From: Actinomycetes bacterium
GTDB taxonomy: Bacteria; Actinomycetota; Thermoleophilia; Solirubrobacterales; Solirubrobacteraceae
NCBI GenBank assembly: GCA_023405705.1
Contig: JAEXXR010000500.1
Span: forward strand, 1-5,198
Reading direction: 5' to 3'
Length of the DNA: 5,198 nt
Part shown: piece after piece, positions 1 to 4,309 of the stretch
Layout of the letters: each line of letters starts with the position of its first letter
How positions within the stretch are numbered: the stretch's first letter is position 1
Made by a program: the position numbers and the translations under genes
Notes under the pieces: model-generated
What the model was told of the DNA's origin: nothing
Databases searched by the model: none
What the model saw: the letters and a program-made list of their open reading frames with translations, nothing else

Positions 1-1
1 G

Positions 2-46
2 CGCGGCGCGAAGGCCACGACGACGACGGTCACCGTGCGCCGCTGA
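2..46 (+). CDS. C-terminal end of an upstream gene (partial)
   Basis: The frame starting at base 2 is open from the window edge and reads RGAKATTTTVTVRR followed by a TGA stop at 44-46. The alternating Thr/Val tail looks like the last beta strand of an extracellular beta-sandwich domain, a common ending in secreted proteins of this kind of organism, but 14 residues are too few to name a family. The next gene starts about 160 bp downstream on the same strand and has its own ribosome binding site. The start and most of the gene lie outside the window. The reading frame is an inference from the amino-acid composition and the stop. Confidence 0.45.
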   Translation, partial: RGAKATTTTVTVRR

Positions 47-75
47 GCGCAGCACAGCGGAATCTGTTGCGCCGT

Positions 76-105
76 TCTCGTTCGGTGCGCCGAAAGGCGA
101 ACGAA
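76..105 (+). terminator. Hairpin after the upstream partial gene, possible terminator
   Basis: Bases 78-84 (TCGTTCG) and 98-104 (CGAACGA) are perfect 7-bp inverted arms around a 13-base loop. An alternative fold pairs CGCC (88-91) with GGCG (96-99) across a GAAA tetraloop. It lies about 30 bases after the stop at 46, a sensible place for a terminator. No T-run follows, so intrinsic termination is uncertain. A protein-binding palindrome is the alternative. Confidence 0.35.
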
Positions 106-161
106 GCTGCGCAATAGCTCTCGTCCGCAGGGCGCGATTCAGCCGAACCCCATGATGCGCA

Positions 162-182
162 CGCGCCAGCTCCTCTGGCGCG
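162..182 (+). promoter_or_regulatory. Inverted repeat in the 5' leader of the protease gene
   Basis: CGCGCCAG (162-169) and CTGGCGCG (175-182) form a perfect 8-bp stem with a 5-base loop (CTCCT). It ends 11 bases before the AAGGGGG ribosome binding site of the protease gene. It could be a leader hairpin affecting translation or mRNA stability, or an operator. I see no convincing -35/-10 pair in 47-206, so the promoter is not placed. Confidence 0.4.
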
Positions 183-193
183 CACGTCCATTC

Positions 194-200
194 AAGGGGG
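194..200 (+). promoter_or_regulatory. Ribosome binding site fixing the GTG start of the protease
   Basis: AAGGGGG lies 6 bases before the GTG at 207-209. This is a strong Shine-Dalgarno match at good spacing. It supports the GTG as the true start, and that start gives a complete signal peptide. Confidence 0.7.
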
Positions 201-206
201 AATATC

Positions 207-1646
207 GTGACCGTTCGATCCCGTCGAATCGGCGCAGCGCTGGCGATCGGGGCGACCGCGCTGCTGTCGTTCGCGAGCATCGCCACCGGCGCGGAGGAAG
301 GCGTCGGACAGGCGCCCGGTGCCGGATTGGCGCCGCTGCCCGAGGCCGCGTACGGCGCCCCGCCGGCGCCGCCGCGCCCGGAGCAGATGTCATTCCGCGT
401 CACGCGCGCGGAGGCGACGAAGGCGCTGTTGCCGGAAGCCGTCGAGTACTACGCGCGCGAGTACGGCGTCGGCGACGACGTCGCCCGTCACCGTCTCGCG
501 ACGCAGAGCATGGTTCCGAGCATCGGGCCGGTGCTGCGCGAGCTGCTCGGCGACGGCTACGCCGACGTCTGGTGGGACAACGACCGCGGTCAGCTCGTCG
601 TCCTGATCACCGGCGAGGCGACCGCAGAGCAGGTCGCCGACGCGCTCGCCGAGCGCAACCTCGGTCCCGGAGACCACCGCGTCGAGCGCGTCGCATACGA
701 CAACGCCGCGCTGCTCTCCGCCGGCGAGCAGGCGACGGACGAGCTCGCGCCGCTGATCGCCGAGGGACGCGCGAAGGTCGGCGTCGCCGCCGGCGAGGTG
801 ACCGTCGAGGTCGCCGACGACGCCGGCGCACGCGCACGCACTGACGCTGCCGCCGTGGCTGCCGCCGTCAGCCGGTCGAACGAGGGCGTCCCCGTCGTGA
901 CCGCCGCAGCGAAGGACGAGGGCCTGACCGCCGGTCCGGCCGCCTGCAGCACCACCGCGGGCGTCGGCGGGCTGAGCCACTTCTGCGACGACCTGATCGG
1001 CGGCGCGCGCTTCTGGAACGGCGGCGCGAGCTGCTCCTTCTCCTGGTTCGTCGCGATGTACAACCGCAATCCGTGGGTCGCCTCGATGCTGACGGCCGGT
1101 CACTGCCTCAACAGGGAGCCGCTCGTCGCCAACCAGAACACGTGCAGATCGGACGCGTGGACCTGCCAGTCGATCGGCCTCTCGCTCCAGTACTTCTACG
1201 GCTACGGACGCTCCGACGCCGGCATGATCGACGTCTATGCGCCGACGTGGAAGATCTTCGGCGGCTGGTTCAACTGGAGCGTCGGGTACTCGACCGCCCG
1301 CGCCGGCCTCGAATGGACGGCGCCCGGAGCCGGCTACGTGCTGTGCAAGAACGGCGCGACGTCGGGCTCCTCGTGCGGCACCGTCGAGTACAGCGCGGTG
1401 ACGGTCAGCTACGGCGATGCCACGCTCAGCAACCTGATCCAGGCGAGAGACCTGCAGCTGTGCAGAGGCGACAGCGGCGGCCCGTGGCACGGTGCGAGCG
1501 TCGCGAACGCCGTCGGCATCTCCAGCGGCACGTCGTACCCGGTGGGCTCAAACTGCGGGACGACGAGCTTCGGCGCCCCGATCTGGGAGCCCCTCTACTA
1601 CTTCAACCTCGACATCTACAGCGGCGGGCCGCACGGCCCCTTCTGA
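207..1646 (+). CDS. Secreted S1-family serine protease, streptogrisin/alpha-lytic type pre-pro-enzyme
   Basis: An exported chymotrypsin-fold peptidase of 479 aa. The GTG start follows a strong ribosome binding site. Residues 1-29 form a signal peptide: RSRR, then a hydrophobic stretch, then a cut near ATGA/EEG. Residues 30 to about 60 are a Pro/Ala-rich linker. Residues about 60-245 resemble the folding prodomain of streptogrisins and alpha-lytic protease, including YADVWWDNDRGQLVVLITG. The catalytic domain probably begins near I264 (LIGG). The triad is His299 (LTAGHC), Asp337 (SDAGM) and Ser423 (CRGDSGGP). Cys276-Cys300 and Cys419-Cys450 match the conserved disulphides of the fold. The residue six before the active Ser is Gln417 rather than Asp, which argues against trypsin-like specificity. 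Ten cysteines (247, 260, 276, 300, 313, 320, 380, 390, 419, 450) allow up to five disulphides, more than typical streptogrisins. By family analogy, the prodomain guides folding outside the cell and is then cut off. The physiological substrate is unknown. Confidence 0.93.
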   Translation: MTVRSRRIGAALAIGATALLSFASIATGAEEGVGQAPGAGLAPLPEAAYGAPPAPPRPEQMSFRVTRAEATKALLPEAVEYYAREYGVGDDVARHRLATQSMVPSIGPVLRELLGDGYADVWWDNDRGQLVVLITGEATAEQVADALAERNLGPGDHRVERVAYDNAALLSAGEQATDELAPLIAEGRAKVGVAAGEVTVEVADDAGARARTDAAAVAAAVSRSNEGVPVVTAAAKDEGLTAGPAACSTTAGVGGLSHFCDDLIGGARFWNGGASCSFSWFVAMYNRNPWVASMLTAGHCLNREPLVANQNTCRSDAWTCQSIGLSLQYFYGYGRSDAGMIDVYAPTWKIFGGWFNWSVGYSTARAGLEWTAPGAGYVLCKNGATSGSSCGTVEYSAVTVSYGDATLSNLIQARDLQLCRGDSGGPWHGASVANAVGISSGTSYPVGSNCGTTSFGAPIWEPLYYFNLDIYSGGPHGPF

Positions 1647-1654
1647 TCGTGCGA

Positions 1655-1681
1655 GCGGAGGCCGCCCGAGGCGACCTCCGC
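1655..1681. terminator. Hairpin between convergent protease and six-Cys protein genes
   Basis: GCGGAGG (1655-1661) pairs with CCTCCGC (1675-1681). After one mismatch, CGCC (1663-1666) pairs with GGCG (1670-1673) over a CGA loop, giving 11 bp in all. It starts 9 bases after the protease stop and 19 bases past the stop of the opposing gene. This suits a two-way terminator, although there is no T-run. Confidence 0.55.
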
Positions 1682-1699
1682 GCTCCGCGCCGCTCCCCC

Positions 1700-2569
1700 T
1701 CAGGCTCTTCTTCTCGCCGGCGGCAGCCGCTTGACCGCGACGTAGATTCTGCCTCTGACGGTGCACTTCGACAGCGACCTGCGCTGCTGGGCGGCGGCCG
1801 CCGACGGCGCTCTGCCGATCAGCACGTGGTCGCAGGCGCCGTTGAGCGTGACGACCCGTCTCAGCCAGCGGCCCGTTCTCAGCCCGGAGAAGTCGAAATT
1901 GTCCGCGCCGATCGGGATGACCATCCCCTGCATCCCCAGCTCGAACAGGTTCAGCTCGCTGGCCTCCGGTCTGCGGGCCGCCTCCAGCGACGTCAGATGC
2001 TCGCGGCAGGAGGCGTCCTGGGTCGCGCCGCCGCGGCGGGTCAGTCCGATGTTGACCGGGAAGGAGAGCGGCGCGTTCTCGTCGTCGAGCCCGCTCACGT
2101 CGCTGCCGAGGATCGCCGTCAGCCGGCCTCTGCCGCTCGTGCAGGTGGGCCGTCTCGGCATCTCCTGCTTTCTGCTCGGCGGGCAGTAGTTGCTCTCGCG
2201 GTAGGCGGCGAGGGTTCCCTTGTGCGAGACGCCGCCGCGGTTGTTCGCGATGCCGGAGACGACCGCGCCGTTGACGACCGTGATCGCCGTCCGTCTCGGC
2301 CCGCCCAGCTCGAACGACGTCTCCAGCTCGATCGTGAAGTCGCGGCCCGGGACGCAGTCGCCGGTGTCGTCCTTCTCGACCTTCACCTCGATGTAGCCGG
2401 CGACGTCGAGCAGCGCGTCGTAGCGCGTCACCTTCGGCGGTCTCGGCAGATTCGGGATGTTCGGGATCTTCGGCTTGGCGGCGACGGCCGCGGCCGGCGC
2501 GCTCGCACCGGCGAGCGCGGTCAGCGCGACGACGGCGAGGGCGATGGAGAGGCGTCTGCGATCGGGCAC
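1700..2569 (-). CDS. Secreted protein of unknown function with six cysteines
   Basis: I do not recognise a family. The chosen GTG start (2567-2569) gives 289 aa. It opens MPDRRR, then a hydrophobic Ala/Leu/Val stretch (about 7-30) with signal-peptidase-like endings (ASA, AVAA). A Pro-rich linker (about 32-46, KPKIPNIPNLPRPPK) follows. The rest alternates short beta-like segments (YIEVKVEKDD, DFTIELETSF, RTAITVVNGAVV) with polar loops. It contains Cys 72, 129, 143, 188, 246 and 269, enough for three disulphides in an exported protein. The C-terminus is basic (RLPPARRRA). A TTG start at 2609-2611 would add 14 residues ahead of the signal peptide but has no ribosome binding site; the GTG has G-rich GGGTGG-like sequence upstream. 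The MarR gene lies 70 bp upstream on the same strand, so cotranscription is possible. AGA encodes 15 of about 33 arginines, which is unusual at this GC content. A role in the cell envelope or outside the cell is inference. Confidence 0.8.
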   Translation of the reverse strand: MPDRRRLSIALAVVALTALAGASAPAAAVAAKPKIPNIPNLPRPPKVTRYDALLDVAGYIEVKVEKDDTGDCVPGRDFTIELETSFELGGPRRTAITVVNGAVVSGIANNRGGVSHKGTLAAYRESNYCPPSRKQEMPRRPTCTSGRGRLTAILGSDVSGLDDENAPLSFPVNIGLTRRGGATQDASCREHLTSLEAARRPEASELNLFELGMQGMVIPIGADNFDFSGLRTGRWLRRVVTLNGACDHVLIGRAPSAAAAQQRRSLSKCTVRGRIYVAVKRLPPARRRA

Positions 2570-2612
2570 CCGCCCACCCAACCACCCGCCAGGGGCGAGC
2601 GCATCAGGCAAA

Positions 2613-2655
2613 CCACGGGTCGGCGGTGGGCGCCGCGTCCTACCCGCCGCCGTGG
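2613..2655 (-). terminator. Hairpin over the MarR stop codon, possible terminator or attenuator
   Basis: CCACGG (2613-2618) plus CGGCGG (2621-2626) pair with CCGCCGCCGTGG (2644-2655). The result is a 12-bp stem with a 2-base bulge (GT, 2619-2620) and a 17-base loop that holds the MarR stop codon (2640-2642). In the minus-strand transcript it would sit between MarR and the secreted-protein gene. Chance pairing in GC-rich coding sequence is a real alternative. Confidence 0.3.
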
Positions 2656-3089
2656 GCGGTGAGGAGCTTCTGCAGGAGGCGGTCGAAGGTCGCGCGCTCG
2701 CGGGTGGTGAGGGCGGCGAAGAAGTCGTCGGCGGCCTCCAGCTCGGCGGCGCGGGCGAGCAGGGCGCGGCCGGAGTCGGCGATCGAGACGACGTGGGCGC
2801 GGCGGTCGCCGGGGTCGGGGGTGCGGCGGGCGAGGTCGCGGCGCTCCAGCTCGTTCAGCAGCGCGACGAGGGTCGCTCTGTCGACGCCGGTCCGCTCGCT
2901 CAGGCGCGCCTGGCGGAGCGGGCCCTCCGCGGCCAGCACGACGAGCACGACCAGCGCGGACTTCGGGACGCCCAGCTCGCCGTACTGCTCGGGCCAGCGC
3001 GCGGCCGCGACGCGGACCAGTCTGTCGACCAGCAGGCCCGTCGGCAGTCTCGCGGGCAGCCCGCCCCCGCCACCGTCCGGCGACATCAT
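2640..3089 (-). CDS. MarR-family transcriptional regulator
   Basis: A cytoplasmic DNA-binding repressor of 149 aa, normal for the family. It has an N-terminal dimerisation helix (about 17-35, LPTGLLVDRLVRVAAA), then a winged helix-turn-helix (about 55-103). The helix-turn-helix part reads LRQARLSERTGVDRATLVALLNELERRDLARRT. The wing carries the MarR signature DPGDRRAHVVSI (about 92-103). A C-terminal helical part (about 105-146) completes the dimer interface. The start is uncertain: ATG at 3087-3089 is chosen, the adjacent ATG at 3084-3086 is equivalent, and ATG at 3126-3128 would add 13 residues (MTQTLAIQTFVAQ) and overlap the divergent gene's start. No candidate has a clear ribosome binding site. 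The gene is divergent from the SDR gene across a short palindrome-rich gap, a classic arrangement in which the regulator represses both itself and its neighbour. The ligand is not predictable; by family analogy, phenolic or oxidising compounds are candidates. Confidence 0.9.
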   Translation of the reverse strand: MMSPDGGGGGLPARLPTGLLVDRLVRVAAARWPEQYGELGVPKSALVVLVVLAAEGPLRQARLSERTGVDRATLVALLNELERRDLARRTPDPGDRRAHVVSIADSGRALLARAAELEAADDFFAALTTRERATFDRLLQKLLTAHGGG

Positions 3090-3126
3090 TTGCGCAACGA
3101 ACGTTTGTATTGCTAACGTTTGCGTC
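3090..3126. promoter_or_regulatory. Divergent MarR/SDR promoter and operator region
   Basis: This short AT-richer gap holds a perfect 8-bp palindrome TTGCGCAA (3090-3097) directly against the MarR ATG. It also has two copies of AACGTTTG (3100-3107 and 3115-3122) spaced 15 bp apart, each with the palindrome AACGTT. CGCAA (3093-3097) and TTGCG (3120-3124) are inverted at the ends. Weak plus-strand elements TTGCGC (3090-3095) and TAACGT (3114-3119), 18 bp apart, would start RNA at about the SDR ATG. On the minus strand TACAAA (3109-3104) is a possible -10. MarR dimers usually bind palindromes of about 16-20 bp overlapping such promoters. The exact operator is inferred. Confidence 0.55.
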
Positions 3127-4194
3127 ATGAACGATGCGAGCGTATCCGAGGGGGCGGTCGGCGTGTCGGAGGCGAGCGGCGGTGGGGCCGAAGGCGCGAG
3201 CGGCGCGGACGCGGATGCGAGCGCGACGGTCGTCGCGAGCGGCGCCGAGGCGCAGGCGGGACCGGCTCGCTCGCCCGAGACGACGGTCGTCGTGACCGGC
3301 GCGACGTCGGGGCTGGGTCGGGCGGCGGCGGAGGCGCTCGTGCGGGCGCCGCACCTGACGGTCGTGGTCGCGGCGCGGGATCCGAGGCGAGGGGAGCGCG
3401 TCGCGGCGGAGCTGAACGAGGCCGCGATCGCGACGGCGCGAGCGGTCGCGCTGCCGCTCGACCTCGCGTCGCTCGACTCGGTGCGGGCGTTTCCGGGCGC
3501 GCTGGACCGCGCCGGGCTTCCGCCGCTGCGGGCGGTCGCCGCGAACGCGGGGATGCAGCGGACCGACCGGCGGCACGTCACCGCGGACGGGTTCGAGGAG
3601 ACGTTCGGCACCAACCACCTCGGCCACTTCCTGCTGATCCGGCTGCTGCTCGAACGGCTGATCGACCACGGGCGCGTCGTGATCGTCTCCAGCGGCACGC
3701 ACAAGCCGCAGCGGCTGCGCAACTTCGGCTTCCCGCCGCCGCGCTGGGCGCCGGCCCGCGTGCTCGCGACGCCCGGCGACGGCAGCGGCCAGGTCGCCTA
3801 CGCCACCTCGAAGCTCGCGAACGCGATGACGGCGCTCGAGCTGAGCCGGCGGATCGAGACGCTGCGGCCCGGCGCGCGGATCGCCGTCCACGCCTTCGAC
3901 CCGGGGCTGATGCCGGCGACCGGGCTCGCGCAGCACTATCCGGCGCCCGCCCGCCGGGCGTACTCGCGGCTCGCGCCGCTGCTCACCCGGCTTCCGGGCG
4001 CGACGACCGCCGAGCGGTCCGGCGAGCTGCTCGCCGGCATCGCGATCGACCACCGCTTCGACGACCGCCCCAACGGCCGCTACGTCGAGTGGGACGGCGG
4101 CGAGGGCGCGTACTCGGCCCAGGCCCGCGACGCGCGCGCCGCCGCCGAGCTGTGGCGCGACTCCGAGCAGCTCGTCGGGCTGGCCGCGAGCTGA
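3127..4194 (+). CDS. Short-chain dehydrogenase/reductase, NADPH type, with N-terminal extension
   Basis: A cytoplasmic NAD(P)-dependent oxidoreductase of the SDR superfamily, 355 aa from the ATG at 3127. Visible motifs are TGATSGLG (57-64, cofactor-binding turn), R84 after beta strand 2 (AARDPRRGE, favouring NADPH), LDLASLDS (111-118, adenine pocket), ANAG (139-142), N163 (GTNHLGHF), S189 (VSSG) and Y225-x3-K229 (YATSK), a complete catalytic tetrad. FDPGLMPATGLA (257-268) follows, as in protochlorophyllide-reductase-like and retinol-dehydrogenase-like members. The substrate is not predictable, and a chlorophyll role is unlikely without other such genes. About 50 residues before the fold are low in complexity (A/S/G/E/D). 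A GTG at 3163 has GAGGGGG (3148-3154) 8 bases upstream and could be the real start (343 aa); the ATG would need leaderless translation. The gene is divergent from the MarR gene, probably its repressor. I found no AGA codons, unlike the neighbouring minus-strand genes. Confidence 0.92.
   Translation: MNDASVSEGAVGVSEASGGGAEGASGADADASATVVASGAEAQAGPARSPETTVVVTGATSGLGRAAAEALVRAPHLTVVVAARDPRRGERVAAELNEAAIATARAVALPLDLASLDSVRAFPGALDRAGLPPLRAVAANAGMQRTDRRHVTADGFEETFGTNHLGHFLLIRLLLERLIDHGRVVIVSSGTHKPQRLRNFGFPPPRWAPARVLATPGDGSGQVAYATSKLANAMTALELSRRIETLRPGARIAVHAFDPGLMPATGLAQHYPAPARRAYSRLAPLLTRLPGATTAERSGELLAGIAIDHRFDDRPNGRYVEWDGGEGAYSAQARDARAAAELWRDSEQLVGLAAS
3148..3154 (+). promoter_or_regulatory. Possible ribosome binding site for an alternative SDR start
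   Basis: GAGGGGG lies 8 bases before the in-frame GTG at 3163-3165. This is a good Shine-Dalgarno match, whereas the ATG at 3127 has none. If used, the SDR would lose 12 residues, and the space between the divergent genes would widen to at least 34 bp. Internal G-rich sequence is common at this GC content, so this remains tentative. Confidence 0.4.
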
Positions 4195-4199
4195 GCGGC

Positions 4200-4246
4200 A
4201 CCTCTGTCATCGCGTGCTCGCTGGGCGGGCACGGGATGACAGAGGT
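4200..4246. terminator. Long composite hairpin between convergent SDR and Ig-repeat genes
   Basis: ACCTCTGTCATC (4200-4211) and GATGACAGAGGT (4235-4246) are perfect 12-bp inverted arms. After one G/G mismatch, CGTGCTCG (4213-4220) pairs with CGGGCACG (4226-4233), with one G-U pair, around a 5-base loop (CTGGG). The stem totals about 20 bp over 47 bases. It starts 5 bases after the SDR stop. No T-run follows, as is common for actinobacterial terminators. A two-way terminator is most likely; a dispersed palindromic repeat element is the alternative. Confidence 0.7.
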
Positions 4247-4268
4247 CCGGCGACGGTGGCGCTCAGCG

Positions 4269-4300
4269 CGGGCGGGGCGGCCCGCAGGCCGCCCCGCGCG
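4269..4300 (-). terminator. GC-rich hairpin after the Ig-repeat gene
   Basis: GCGGGGCGGCC (4272-4282) pairs perfectly with GGCCGCCCCGC (4287-4297) around a CGCA loop. Past one mismatch, two more pairs form (4269-4270 with 4299-4300). It lies 9 bases beyond the stop of the minus-strand gene, the expected position for that gene's terminator. No T-run is seen. Confidence 0.6.
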
Positions 4301-4309
4301 TCACCGGGC

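Noticed and set aside
390..1490. Long open frame on the minus strand opposite the protease gene
   Set aside because: It overlaps a gene with a clear signal peptide, prodomain and catalytic triad. Its product is Arg/Ala/Val/Gly-rich without recognisable motifs, which is typical of GC-rich shadow frames.
2570..2611. TTG start extending the six-Cys protein by 14 residues
   Set aside because: It has no ribosome binding site, and the added residues would sit ahead of a normal signal peptide. The GTG at 2567-2569 places MPDRRR directly before the hydrophobic core.
1073..2662. Long plus-strand open frame spanning the protease end and the six-Cys gene
   Set aside because: It crosses two well-supported genes and a hairpin, has an Arg-rich low-complexity product and no ribosome binding site. 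It is a by-product of high GC content.
3090..3124. Short repeats as a CRISPR array
   Set aside because: There are only two 8-base copies with a 7-base gap, and no cas genes. An operator is the simpler reading.
2521..4053. Long minus-strand open frame opposite the SDR and overlapping MarR
   Set aside because: The SDR frame has a full set of family motifs and the MarR frame has its wing signature. This frame reads as Arg/Pro/Ala-rich sequence with no domain.
3127..4194. SDR as a chlorophyll-pathway protochlorophyllide reductase
   Set aside because: Some motifs resemble that subgroup, but many uncharacterised SDRs share them, and no pigment genes are nearby. The call is kept at superfamily level.
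4200..4246. Terminal inverted repeats of an insertion sequence or MITE
   Set aside because: The arms enclose only 23 bases, there is no transposase, and I see no flanking target duplication. The position right after a stop codon fits a terminator better.
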